This document shows, piece by piece, positions 32,328 to 43,976 of a stretch of 64,000 nucleotides of DNA. Numbering within the stretch: the stretch's first letter is position 1; the number at the start of each line of letters is the position of its first letter. The position numbers and the translations under genes were made by a program. The notes beneath the pieces were generated by a model that worked only from the letters and a program-made list of their open reading frames with translations, searched no databases and was not told the DNA's origin. Source of the stretch: Pleodorina starrii (taxonomy: Eukaryota; Chlorophyta; Chlorophyceae; Chlamydomonadales; Volvocaceae); NCBI GenBank assembly GCA_030267565.1, contig BRXU01000006.1, forward strand, positions 5,235,001 to 5,299,000, written 5' to 3'.

Positions 32328-32470
32328 AACATGTTCGTAAGAACATGCTTATGTTCGTAAGAACATGCTCGTAAGAACATGTTCGTAAGAACATGCTGGA
32401 TGGGCACGAAGGGGCAACATGTTCGTAAGAACATGCAAACCCTAATGTTCGTACATTGTACGAACTAAGA
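32328..32470. repeat. Palindrome cluster (ATGTTC-GTAA-GAACAT and GTTCGTAC...GTACGAAC)
   Basis: Five or more copies of the 16-bp palindrome or its 5'-truncated half (CTCGTAAGAACATG), then GTTCGTACATTGTACGAAC at about 32443-32466. Another unit lies at 32502-32520. Between them GGATGGGCACGAAGGGGCAA is duplicated. Confidence 0.8.
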
Positions 32471-32519
32471 AGAGCGACATGTCTGCAGATTTCGCGATGC
32501 TTATGTTCGTAAGAACATA

Positions 32520-33074
32520 TGAAGAGAGCACTTCCGGCAGTTCGAGCTTTGGTCAGCATAAGAAATCTGGCAGACATCCTCAGTCAACTAGCAATAGCAA
32601 TACTCATGGCCGTGTGCCATGCACATTTCAGCAACCACACTCAGCTAAGAAGCCAAGCAACAAACGTCGAACTGCATATTGCCGCATTGCATCGCAGCAA
32701 ATAGCACAGCCATGGAGCGCAATGAACATGTGAACATGAAGTATTAACAACAAGATAAATAAGCATCCCGGCAGCCGCACGGCGAAAACATGACGACCGA
32801 CCAAAAGTTGCCCGGCCGCCACCCGCCGACCGCACGCCACCCGATATTCTCACCCACCGACATCTGGCATATACATTAATAACTGCCGTGCAACGAAATA
32901 CACGTGACAGCGTCAATAGCAGCCCCAATAACAGCTCGCTCGCAATGTAAAAACATCGGGCCGCGACTCATCTCTTCGCTGGTTGCGACATCGCGCAGCC
33001 CTCTGACAAGCTTCTCTGCACATAATATAAATTCATATTGCACAAACGTGTAATATACAGCATTACTTTGGCAA
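32520..33074 (+). repeat. S-family repeat, copy 11
   Basis: A distinct subtype (GACGACCGACCAAAAGTTGC, AGTATTAACAACAAGATAAA) shared with the copy at 36400. It is followed by GCGAAAGGTTTCCCGACACG and one 40-bp minisatellite remnant. Confidence 0.8.
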
Positions 33075-33768
33075 AGCGCGAAAGGTTTCCCGACACGTGC
33101 ACACTGCAACGACTCGGTAACAGCCGTTGCCGTGCCGTTGCGACACGAAAATCGGCAAGTCCACATTCTGAACTAAATCCGCGCGGCAACGATTTGGCAA
33201 CCGACGACAGTTTAAAAATCACGACGAAGAGGTATGTTTGAGCACAAGTATCCAATACGTTCACTAATAAAATCGTGCAACCAAAGAAACATTTCCACAC
33301 ATTCATAGCCCTCAACAGCAGCTCGCTCGCAATTTAAAAACATCGGGTGCTGGGCAGCCGACACATTGGGAAGTCCCACTGGGCGCAAAGTATAGTTCAC
33401 AACATTTGGGCAACTAGATGCTTACACCGACGGGGCGACCCGCACGAAGGGAGGACCCACACGTCGGGGGAAACTGGGGCAAACGTTTCGCGCCCATACC
33501 GCTCAGCGGCGAGCTGCTCACTCCGCTGGGCGACTGCACGCTCACCCCGTTGGGCGACTGGGTTTCCCATTCACCCACCATCAGAGCGACCCGCACAAAG
33601 GGACTGATACCACTGGGCGACTGGCCGCTCATCCCACTGGGCGACTCACTGGGCGCTCACACCGCTAGGCGACTAGGTTAAGGTTACTAGGTTAACATTA
33701 AGGCTAAGGTTAAGGTTAACCAAAAACGCTGAACGTTAACGTTAAGGTTCACCTTAACTGCGCGGCAA
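33075..33768. other. Repeat mosaic, no gene
   Basis: Holds the GTTTCCCGACACGTGCACAC module, the 1-131 repeat again (33351-33481), GGGCGACTGG minisatellite and a TTAAGGTTAACC block. No coding signal. Confidence 0.6.
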
Positions 33769-36397
33769 CGATTTGGCAACCGACGGCAGATGTCAATCCG
33801 CGCGGCAACGATTTGACAACCGACGACAGAAGTAAATCCGCGCGGCAACGATTTGCACCGCCACTCCTGCGGCCCGCCGTTGTAGTAGGGTCCGGCGGTC
33901 CTTCTGCCCATCGGCCCTTTCAGCCACCCGTGAACTCCTTCGGAACATGTACGCCAACGTTCTGCTGACTGCCAACGTTTGTGGACAACGATTTGGCAAC
34001 CGACGGCAGATGTCAATCCGCGCGGCAACGATTTGGCAACCGACGACAGAAGTAAATCCGCGCGGCAACGATTTGCACCGCCACTCCTGCGGCCCGCCAC
34101 CGCCACCGCCACCGCTCACTGGTTGCTGATACCGCTCACAGTGCTGGGCGACCCACACATCGGCGAGTCCCGCTGGGCAACCCGCCGCCGCCGCCGCCGC
34201 TCAAGCCGCCGATGTTCATCACAACCGCATGCACACACGTCAGCAGGCAGGGAGAGGCAGGCAGGCAGGGGCAGGCAGAAGAAGGCAGGGGCAGGCGGGC
34301 AGGCAGAAGTAGGCAGGGAGGGGCAGGCAGGCAGAGAGCAGGGGCAGGCAGGGCAAGGGGCAGGGGAGGTAATGAGAACGGCTCGGGGAAAGGGGAACGC
34401 AACGCAGGGCAAGTACATGCCACTCCTGCGGCCCGCCGTTGTAGTAGGGTTCGGCGGTCCTTCTGCCCACCGGCCCTTTCAGCCACCCGTGAACTCCTTC
34501 GGAACATGTACACCGACGGCAGATGTCAATCCGCGCGACAACGATTTGGCAACCGACGACAGAAGTAAATCCGCGCGGCCCGCGGTATTCTCGCTCGGCG
34601 GCGTCGGACAATGTCACTAATTAATGCCGTGCAACAGGAACACAATAATCCGCGTGGCAACGATTTGGCAACCGACGACAGTTTGAGTGGTGTGAGCGAC
34701 TGATACCACTACGCACTCACACTGCTCGACGACTGGCCGCTCATCCCGCTGGGCGACTCAGTTAAGTCAATCCGCGCGGCAACGATTTGGCAACCGACGG
34801 CAGATGGCAATCCGCGCGGCAACGATTTGGCAACCGACGGCAGATGTCAATCCGCGCGGCAACGATTTGACAACTGACGACAGAAGTAAATCCGCCACCG
34901 CCACCGCCACCGCCACCGCCACCGCCACCACTCACTGGTTCCTGATACAGCAGACAGCGCTGGGCGACCCACACATCGGCGAGTCCCGCCGTTGTAGTAG
35001 GGTCCGGCGGTCCTTCTGCCCACCAGCCCTTTCAGCCACCCGTGAACTCCTTCGGAACGGATTCGGCGACCCACACATCGGCGAGTCCCGCTGGGTGCCC
35101 CGGGATGCCCCGGATTTGGCGGACAAGGGCGGCACCGAACGCAATGAAGGTGTAACATAGGAGGGAGTCGAGGAGCCAGGCAGACAGGCAGCCAGGCAGC
35201 CAGGCAGCTCGGCAGGCAGGCAGCCAGGCAGGCAGGCAGGCATGAAGCGAGGCGGAGCGGCAGACATAGTGCAAGGCAGAGCGGGCAGGCACAAACGCTC
35301 GATCGCAAGGTGACATAGGGCAGGATGTGTCGGGAGGGGGGGAAGGAAAAACGACGGGTAGGGAATAGGGAAACCAGACGGGGAAATTTGTGAGGCGGGG
35401 GACGAGGAAAGGGGTACACAGCATGGGGATACGAGGTGGGGGTGGAGGTTTCCCGACACGTGCACACTGCAACGAGTCGGTAACAGTGCTGAGCGACTAG
35501 GCGCTGACACTGCTGGGCGACTGGGCGCTTACACTGCTGGGCCACTAATTCCTAACACCGCTCGCACGAAGGGGCGACCCACACGAAGGGCCGACCCGCG
35601 CAAAGACACAACCCGCACAAAGGGGCAACTAGATGCTGACACCGCTAGATGGGCGATTCAGTGCATGCTGACACCGTGGGGCGACTGGGCGCTCACACCG
35701 CTGGGCCGAAAATCAGCAAGTCGACGCGACACGCCGATCCGGCCGTCCGACCGCCCGTCGCGGTATTCTCGCTCGGCGGCGTCGGACAATGCCACTAATT
35801 AATGCCGTGCAACAGAAACACAATAATCCGCGTGGCAACGATTTGGCAACCGACGACAGTTTGAGTGGTGTGAGCGACTGATACCACTACACACTCACAC
35901 TGCTGGACGACTGGCCGCTCATCCCGCTGGGCGACTCACTTAAGTCAATCCGCGCGGCAACGATTTGGCAACCGACGGCAGATGTCAATCCGCGCGGCAA
36001 CGATTTGGCAACCGACGACAGAAGTAAATCCGCGCGGCAACGATTTGCACCGCCACTCCTGCGGCCCGCCACCGCCACCGCCACCGCCACCGCGGTTGCT
36101 CATACCGCTGACAGCGCTGGGCGACCCACACATCGGCGAGTCCCGCTGGGCAACTGGGCGGCCCGCCTTATTAGTAATACCGAGGCGGCCGACGGCCACC
36201 CATCCCCCGAGGTGTCTGGCAGCTCACACTGGCAGCTCACACGGCTGAGCGGCTAGGCGTTCACACCGCTGGGTGACACACCACTCAACGACTGGCAGCT
36301 CACACGGCTGAGCGGCTAGGCGTTCACACCGCTCAGTGGGCCCTCACACCGCTGGGCGACTAGCCGCTCACACGACGCCCATAACAAGCGCAGCACG
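33769..36397. repeat. Mosaic of 40-bp minisatellite, CGGCGAGTCCCGCTGG modules and GGCAGG tracts
   Basis: Minisatellite at 33769-34115, 34515-34895 and 35820-36060. GGCAGG tract at 34238-34365. Purine-rich run (CAGGCAGGCAGG, GGAGGGGGGG) at 35160-35450. CCGCCA short runs at 34895-34930 and 36067-36095. GGGCGACTGG minisatellite at 35480-35710 and 36215-36375. No gene was recognised. Confidence 0.65.
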
Positions 36398-37090
36398 AAC
36401 AGTTCGAGCTTTGGTCAGCATAAGAAATCTGGCAGACATCCTCAGTCAACTAGCAATAGCAATACTCATGGCCGTGTGTCATGCACATTTCAGCAACCAC
36501 ACTCAGCTAAGAAGCCAAGCAACAAACGTCGAACTGCATATTGCCGCATTGCATCGCAGCAAATAGCACAGCCATGGAGCGCAATGAACATGTGAACATG
36601 AAGTATTAACAACAAGATAAATAAGCATCCCGGCAGCCGCACGGCGAAAACATGACGACCGACCAAAAGTTGCCCGGCGGCCACCCACCGACCGCACGCC
36701 ACCCGATATTCTCACCCACCGACGTCTGGCATATACATTAATAACTGCCGTGCAACGAAATACACGTCGCAGCGTCAATAGCAGCCCCAATAACAGCTCC
36801 TCGCAATGTAAAAACTGGGGCCGGCAAACATCGGACTGCATGCATATTGCCGCATTGCATCGCAGCACATAGCACAGCCATAATGTGCAATCAAGATATC
36901 CACATAAAATATAAGCAACAATATAAAGAGACGTCCCGGCAGCCGCACGGCAAAAACATGACGAACGAGGAAAAATTGCCCGCCGAGCACCCGCCGGCCA
37001 CCCGCCACGCTATTGTCACCCCCCGGCGTCTGACATATATGTTAATAAATGCCGTGCAACGAAATACACGTCGCAGCGTCAATAGGTGCC
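36398..37090 (+). repeat. Two fused S-family copies (copy 12)
   Basis: 36398-36815 matches the 32520 subtype. A second partial copy (36830-37090) starts at GCATATTGCCGCATTGCATC and repeats the GACGTCCCGGCAGCCGCACG to GCCGTGCAACGAAATACACG part. Confidence 0.75.
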
Positions 37091-37107
37091 CCAACAACAG
37101 CGGGTGA

Positions 37108-37155
37108 AATGAAAGCGGGTGAAATGAAAGCGGGTGAAGCGAAAGCGGCGGGCAG
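37108..37155. repeat. 15-bp tandem repeat GCGGGTGAAATGAAA
   Basis: Three units, the last diverged (GCGGGTGAAGCGAAA), between the S copies and the RPA-like fragment. Confidence 0.8.
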
Positions 37156-37247
37156 GACAGGCGTGGGGCGGGACGACAAAACAAGGGCTGCAACGCAAGG
37201 CAGGAAAAAGCACAGCAAACCGAGGTGAGACACGATAGTATGAGCCG

Positions 37248-37440
37248 ACGCTCGCGGCGGTGCTCACCGCCGGCATTGGCGGAAACTTCTTTAGCAAACG
37301 ACCCGCGGACACGCTTGCAACAAATGTTAACAATGAGCCCCAGTTAAAGCGGCACCTTCTTTGAAGATCAGCACCAGCAGTTGCACTATCCGTCCGCTCG
37401 CCACGGTGATTGGTCAGAATCGAGACCCACGAATATGTTC
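37248..37440 (+). pseudogene. Fragment of an RPA-like gene related to 43977-46079
   Basis: One frame reads LAAVLTAGIGGNFFSKRPAD and then QLKRHLL before a stop; the intact gene has LAALLAAGIGGKFFSKRAAD and QLKRRLL. After a frameshift, 37387-37437 reads TIRPLATVIGQNRDP, identical to residues of the intact gene. Nothing further downstream matches. It is a short, frame-broken remnant lying directly before the 5' flank of the second ubiquitin-like gene. Confidence 0.8.
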
Positions 37441-37460
37441 ATCGGCCGGCGGATGGCCGA

Positions 37461-37680
37461 AGCGCGCGACCGACACCCACGTCCGCCAACCTTGTATGAC
37501 ATATAGTGACCCATGGGTATAATGTTGGCGGCGCCGACGGCGACGGTGATCATTCCAGAAAAGCCAAGACAAACAATAAACATATAACTCAGCAAATATA
37601 AAACCTTTCACTTTGTCATACATACAACAGCACACCCTGTAAATCCACTGTTCTGTAATCGACATAACGTTACAGTAGCC
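37461..37680 (+). promoter_or_regulatory. 5' flank of the ubiquitin-like gene, copy 2
   Basis: Starts with CGACCGACACCCACGTCCGC and CCAACCTTGTATGAC, then GTGACCCATGGGTATAATGT. It is closely similar to 6665-6850. It includes AACTCAGCAAATATAAAACC, a possible TATA-type site about 80 bp upstream of the ATG. Promoter role inferred from position. Confidence 0.45.
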
Positions 37681-40477
37681 ATGACATCGCAGCACACACG
37701 TCGGTATTTGAACATTCTTCTACAAATCATAGTATCACTTACGTTTATAGCCTGCCTGTTGGGCCGCGCACCTCGCAGCCCTATCGACGTCATTAACACA
37801 CACGCGAACTGGCAGCTGAGCTTTCCCTTTTGGTACCAGCGCATCCGCAACCGCATCCGCAACGTATTCGGACCTGCTCTTCTTTGGTCCGTGGATGTCA
37901 GCAAACAGCTGGCACAATTCGCAGCCGTATACGGACTCTTTTATGGTTGTCAAATACTGGAGACTTGTATAGCTAATCCATGCCTAGTCAGCATCACAGC
38001 ATCCGCCCTGCAATTAGCCGTACAACACTGGAAAGCTATACTTCACATCAGCTGGAACGCCTTCTATTTCCTGTGGGCAGTTGCACCAGTGACATGTCTT
38101 CAGTTGTCGTACCTCACGCCCGGAATCATAACAGCAGCATACCGCAGCAAGATTAAGCTCGGTAAAGCTGCAATGACAACGTTGTACACCCTGTACGTAA
38201 TGCATCTGTGCTGTTCTCTATGGCAGCACATCCAGCACATCTCCAGCACAACATGCTACGTACTTGAACCTTTACTACGCCTCACCTGGAACGCCTTCTA
38301 TTTCCTCTGGGCAGTTACCCCAGTCACATGTCTTCAGCTGTCGTACCTCACTGCCGAAATGATAGCAACAGCATACCACAGCAACATCAAGGTCGGTACA
38401 GCTGCAATGACGACGTTATACACCCTATACGCATTGCATCTGTGCTGCTCTGTATGGCAGCATATCCAGCAGGTTCCCAGCACAGTATGGCACATACTGC
38501 CATCCTTCATCAGCATATGCCCCAGCCACAAGCGCATCCGATTAATACTGTACAGTACGCTGTGCGTCGTATGCTGTTGCCTGGTCCTTCAGCAACCCAA
38601 ACTTACGTACCAGAACAACTCCACAGTTGCTTCAAAATCTGACGTACAGATCTTCGTCCGCCAGCTCGATGGCCACACAACAGTACTGCGGCTGCCATAC
38701 ACTCGGCCACTATACGAAATCCTGAACGGAACAGCTGTACACCCCGACATCCGCCTCATCTTCAAGGGGCGAAGACTCAACCCAACGTACAGCGCGGCAT
38801 ATCTTGGCATCACAGATAACAGCACAATTCATGTGACTGCCTTACTGCGTGGAGGCATGTACAACCTGCGCAGCCAGCACCGTACCTTACAAGAACCACC
38901 ACGAACTACACCAATACATTTCAGTACAATCCGAGCGATCATTAACGAACACCCAGAGATTGCAGCAATACTTCCTAATCAGTATACTCCAAGACAGCAT
39001 GGCCAATGGACGAATGTCATTAGACTTTTGTTGCCACACATATCCAACGCATCTTCACAGCAGCTGCAGCGGTTGCTCAGCAAGCATGCCACTGATATTG
39101 AGCGTCTATCCACGCAAACAGCACCACCGCTAGCGCTATCAGTCAGTAACGTGATGGACCTATGCCGATCTCACCTTCACCTGCAAGCACTGCTCCCCAA
39201 GTCAGGCGACACTTTCCACCATCAACAGCGGCAGCAACTCGTCAATGCATTACAGCCCTTCTACCAGCATCACACTACACAACAGCTGGAAAACTTCTTG
39301 ACCCATAACAGATCATCATTCAACGTCGTCTCAACCGACAACCACGAGCCAATTGACCGCAACTTAACTGAGATTGCCAGGCTCATGCAAGTTGCGGTTT
39401 CGGATGATCCAGAAGACCAGCGGGAGCTTGACAAATGGCAGGAGCGCAGGAGACACACACTACTGGAGAACGCCACGACTGCACTGCAAAGAAAGGTAAG
39501 TCCATACATACGCTGCAATGCACGACCACTTTTGTACACTTACTGTGGTACATCCATTTCCCTCCAGGAAACGCCCACAATCCTCAACCCGGACGATGAC
39601 AGCAAAGATGGCGCTCGGTTCCGTACATCGCTCGCCAACAATCTGCCAACAAAAGTGTGCTGCGTCTGCAGTCGCAGGCACAAACCAGCGGATATTGCCA
39701 CTAAGCGGTGGACCGACCTCGCAGCTCAGCTTGCAATATTGGACAAATATGGGACCACCCATGAAGCCTGCCCCCGTGATGGAAACACTCTATGGGTGCC
39801 ACCGACTCCTGAACAAAGCCAAATACTGCTTGATGCAAATCCAGCACTCACCTCGTTTCCCGGTACGGAAATGCCGCAGTAACGTCGGCAAATAGAACAC
39901 ATACTTGCAAGTATTAGAACTGCCAGAATTGGTTTGATGACACATACAACCGTTTTCATGGCCGCCGTACCACTTGTAATGATGCTCACTCACATGCAAT
40001 CCAACTTTGCCATATATGTTATGTTTCACCCACGCATCAGGTGTCTTGGAGCGCGTGCTCAACGACACTCGTCCAATCGGTCCCACACCTGCTCCGATCG
40101 AACGGGCCGCCGCCGCCGCCGAGGCCACCGCCAATACGGCGGCAGGCAACACGGCTTCCTCCAGTGCTGCGTCGTCGTCATCCACATCGCGCAGGGCTTT
40201 CTACCTTCAATCGCACCCTGCCGCGCACTGCATCCGGCTGTCTCCAGATGGCAACCACCACCTGGATGTGTGCATCGAGTGTGCGGCGCACTTGCACAAG
40301 GGCACCATGCCGCCACATTCACTAGCGTGTGTGGACAACGGTGTCCGGCCGGCGCATCTGGCACCCCTGACTCTCATCGAGGAATGCATCGTGGCAGTCA
40401 TCCGTCCAGTGCGGCAACTGTTTCATGGCAGCATGAGAGCTCCTCGCAACAGGGCAACCACCGCAATGAATGCATGA
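37681..40477 (+). CDS. Membrane / ubiquitin-like / Helitron-N-like protein, copy 2 (3' truncated)
   Basis: Exons are 37681-39495 (605 codons, the same as copy 1), 39568-39862 (295 nt, the same) and 40041-40477. Intron 1 is 72 nt with GTAAGT, so it is also readable through in frame. The domain order equals copy 1: hydrophobic N-terminus, membrane-segment repeats (FLWAVAPVT, FLWAVTPVT), ubiquitin-like domain at residues 321-392 ending LRGG, CCVC, CPRDGNTLWVPPTP, an alanine-rich linker, CxxC and LTLIEE. After VIRPVRQL (about 40420) it leaves homology with copy 1 and stops, so the rest of the Helitron-N-like region, the proline region and the helicase are missing. Substitutions are scattered but frame and key motifs survive, implying past selection. 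It may still make a membrane-ubiquitin-like protein. Confidence 0.7.
38641..38856 (+). other. Ubiquitin-like domain in copy 2
   Basis: Same residues (321-392) and length as in copy 1. It reads DVQIFVRQLDGHTT, RLIFKGRRL, DNSTIHV, LLRGG. It has one lysine (in RLIFKG), which copy 1 has as asparagine. The RGG is again followed by MYNLRS. Confidence 0.75.
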
Positions 40478-40764
40478 TGGCTGTAACCAGCACCCACGCC
40501 CCACAGCAGCATACCAGCAGCCCTACCCTCTTCCAGCCCCGCCTGAGCAGCAATGTTCAATGAAACCGCGGATTTCATCCGGCCACAACTACCGTAACCG
40601 CGATGGCCTCAATCGCAATACAAAAACAGGCACATAACACCACGGCTGCATCTTCGACGGCAAACCAACTGGGAACACAATCGCCGCAACACAGCAAAGG
40701 ACCACACGCAGCATTCCCACCTTCCAGCCCTGCTCCAAGCCTTCCTCAACACCCTCCGTCAACC
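40478..40764. other. Non-coding sequence after the truncated gene
   Basis: No homology to copy 1 and no convincing frame. Contains CATCCGGCCACAACTACCGT and AT-poor unique sequence. Confidence 0.4.
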
Positions 40765-40905
40765 TTATCCGCTTAACGGACTCTTCTATGGCTGTCAAAT
40801 ACTGGGAGCATGTACAACTGATCCATGGCTCGTCAGCATGACAGCATCCGCTGTACAATTAGCCCTACAATACTGGCAACCTTTACTACTAGCACGGCGG
40901 CGTTA
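40765..40905 (+). pseudogene. Fragment of a third ubiquitin-like helicase gene (N-terminal membrane region)
   Basis: Reads NGLFYGCQILGACTTDPWLV then MTASAVQLALQYWQPLL before a TAA. The same region of copy 2 (residues about 84-121) reads GLFYGCQILETCIANPCLVS and ITASALQLAVQHW. Only about 45 codons remain. Confidence 0.8.
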
Positions 40906-41296
40906 AGTGCGGTACGATACAGCGCAGCCATCCTTCTCCACGGCACGCCGTACGCCGCGGCGTGTGCTTAGTCCTCCATGACGTTGCCTGCGTTACCATT
41001 GCACAGCGGGTTAAGGGACCGGAGGGAGGGTACGACTGGATATAGTGTGAAACAGTGCTGCATACTGGCAGGCGCTGTGCGAGTAAGACGGACCCCTTCG
41101 GACGGGCCCCATCAAGCAGCGCTCGAGGCATCCACACCTCCATTCCAGCACTTGATACCATCCCCACACACCACCCCCACCGCGACCCCAGGATATATGC
41201 AGTATGACCGGCCCCCATATGTCACTCAACGTCTAGCTGCGTATGGCAGCTGAACAGCTCGCTTAAAGTCGCTCATCTGTGCTCACATGTGGGCGT
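40906..41296. other. No gene seen
   Basis: Unique sequence between the fragment and the 3' end of the minus-strand gene. The GGCACGCCGTACGCCGCGGC stretch is GC-rich and partly palindromic. No convincing frame. Confidence 0.4.
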
Positions 41297-43502
41297 TCAG
41301 TTGCGCCGAAAGCCGACGACGTGGGTGCCCTCCATGTCGAACATTCCACGTATGTGGCCCTCGCACGACCGGCGCAGAAGGTCCAGGTTGTGGACGGTGA
41401 GGCCGCCGAGGGCGATAGCTGCCTGTCGCATGGACGCAGCGCCGTTCGCCCAAGTGAACATTGTTGACGCCGCCGGGTCGGTCACGGTCACTCGGAGTCC
41501 GTCGTACTGGTCAGACGCGCCCGGCATCAGCACATGGCCCGTGATGGACACGTCGTCCACCGGGTTGTCCTGCCCGACACCGTGACAGCTGGAGCAGTCG
41601 CTGGCGTCGTCCCGCAGCACGGTGCCGCACGCAGCACAACTGTTGGGATTAGGAAGGGAGGACGCAAGCAGCGGCAACAAAGGACAAAGACAGGCGATAC
41701 CTCGCTTCGGGTTTGTTGGTATGACCGCCTGTGCGCCTAAATGCAGAACCTACAACCATACTCTGCATACAATGTGCGCTGCCTACTGCAGCACCCCTGC
41801 CATCCTCGGCGTCCGTACCTTTCGTCCCCCGTGTCCACCCCTGCCCCCGGCCCCGACTTCCCCGACTTCCGACCGTTCCGCTCTTGCCTTTCACCCGTGC
41901 CGCCGCCTCTGCGGCTCCTAACCCGTCGTCCTGTCGCCCCATGCTTCTCCTGCCCCCAACTTCCTGTCCCGCTCGCACTTGTCGGCCCTTCCCCTTCACC
42001 TTGCACAACTACACTCCACCAACTATGCGCCGCCAACTGCGCGCTGCGAAGTGTACTCCGTGAAGTACGTCCCTACCTACACGGTCCCTGCGCGACTAAT
42101 TAGCAAACGCACGTAGTTACTGTAACTTACACACGCTGGAGCTGCCGAGCGACGAAAATGCCTGGAATCGGTGGTACGCCGGGCACCCAGTTGCTGTAAA
42201 GCGAGGACAGCGTTAGGTAGTTGTCCTGGTCGAGGTGCTCAAGGATGGGTACCAGGCCTGGCGCGTCGTAGCGGATAGGTGCGACCAAAGTGTGGGCCTT
42301 GATCCCCACACGGAAATCGCCCTGTAAAGCATGAACCATGAACCGCACAGGTACATCAACCGCACACCTGTGAGGGGTCCGACTTATGGCTTAGAGGCTA
42401 TCGTCATTGCAAAGCCCGCTACAGGCGTGGCGGAAGACAACAAAATACGTTGGACGCAATACAAATTCTCACCTGCCGCCTCTCCACGATGGCGTCCACA
42501 AGAAGAAGCAGGCGGCGATGCAACGCAGCGCTGTGCAACAAAGAGGCCACCTTATTCGTGAAGTGCGGATCGGCGAAGGAGAAGTCCGCCTGCACGCATG
42601 CAGTGGCACTCACGCTGCTCTTCCAAAAAAATCGACATAGCTGCATCTACAGGGCTTAGGTGCACATGCCTACACCTATCCCGCATGGGATAAACGGCGC
42701 GCTATACGCCACGTACCGTACTATGAATCTACTACCACCGATGCCTCCACCTACGCTACCTAATCCGACGCGGAGTACCCACCACGAGCGCACCGCAGGT
42801 GGTCCTCAAGCCGTGGGCTGTGTTGGTGACGAACGCGACGTGGTCAATCGCGAACTTGTCGGCGGTTGGGCTGTCAAAAATGCCGGTGACCGGCGCCGCC
42901 AGCACGGTGTGTCCGGACAACGAGGCGATGGGCTCTTGGGTCAAGTACTCCTTCTCGAACTTGGCAGCGACGAGGTCCTGTAAGGAAGTTGGGAGGTGCA
43001 ATAGGCATGGACGTTTGTAACGCACCCTGGCGGAAGGTTCTACGATGGCAACTTCACTTCTGCAGCGTCTGCGATTGGTGTGTCCAGTGTCGCAACTTAC
43101 GGGAGTGTCGGCCAACAGCTGAGTGCTGCTGTTGGGCGCCGTTCGCAGGAACTTCGTGACCGCGGACAGGGCGTTCGCCGGTGGATGCGCGTTTGTGAGA
43201 CCAGTGACAGCCACGGAGCGGCCCAGGCGCAGGCTGCTCGTTGAGTCGGGGCGCTGGTACGTAAGACTGTCGCGAATAGTGTGCATGACATCTACTACCA
43301 TCGTAACGGTGCCGTCGGGTTGAAGGCACTGCACGACGCCAAACGGTTGAGTCGACCGGAGGTCCTGAAAGTTGCTGCCCTCGGTATCAGTGTAAGACAA
43401 CACGTTCAACTTGAACCAGACCGGCCGAATGCCCGAAGTGCTCATTGGCTTCCTTCTTGCAGTCACAGGAGCGTGAAAGAGGGAACAGGTTGCTACTTGC
43501 AC
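41297..43502 (-). CDS. RPA70-like single-strand DNA-binding candidate C (zinc ribbon plus OB-like domains)
   Basis: Minus-strand exons are 43502-43101, 42977-42783, 42640-42473, 42321-42131 and 41639-41297, joined at phases 0, 0, 0 and 2, giving about 432 residues. All introns are GT-AG. The N-terminal part has a beta-rich pattern (GRSVAVTGLTN) like an OB fold. The last exon opens with a zinc ribbon CAAC-x10-CSSC, followed by LRVTVTDPAASTMFTWANGA, which resembles the strand-rich segment after the zinc ribbon in RPA70 domain C. Gene 43977-46079 is a paralog of nearly the same length with three matching intron positions; both have IPGIFV just before the ribbon. The start at 43502 is a guess; METs further in or an upstream exon are possible. 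Function is inferred: coating single-stranded DNA, as RPA-like proteins of Helitrons may do. Confidence 0.6.
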
Positions 43503-43976
43503 AGATGCTGCAAAGAGGCTTCAAGCGCCGTCAAGCTGAAGGTTGTCTGACATGTGTACCACAGCCAACGAAGCCTTCCGTAACCTACCCACGGCTTCGC
43601 AGGAATATTCTGCTTGAGGTACAGTTCGCACTGTTAAGGTTCAGGGTGTACAGTCGGACGCGAGCGAGCAACCCAGCGTTCTTGAAATAAACACACCCTG
43701 CGAGCATCCATCCACGAGCGACAACGCAAATGCGCGCTAACATTCCCACAAATAACCAATCAAGTACGTCATCTTTCCCAACGGCTCCCAACGGCTCCGG
43801 CTCCCCTTGCCGCACCTCTCAAAGCAACCTTGTACCTTGTACCTGCATCCAAGCTTACCGTTAATGACAGCAACGGACGCCCCGCTTTTACATTCATACC
43901 ACAACATCACCCACAACCCAAGCACACCTCACCTTCTCGTCTGCTCTTCCATTTGCTTTCCACCGCACTCGCAACT
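43503..43976. promoter_or_regulatory. Divergent intergenic region between the two RPA-like genes
   Basis: 474 bp between the two proposed start codons, with the genes reading away from each other. It probably holds both promoters. No TATA element stands out. CCCAACGGCTCCCAACGGCTCCGG near 43777 is a short direct repeat. Confidence 0.4.
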
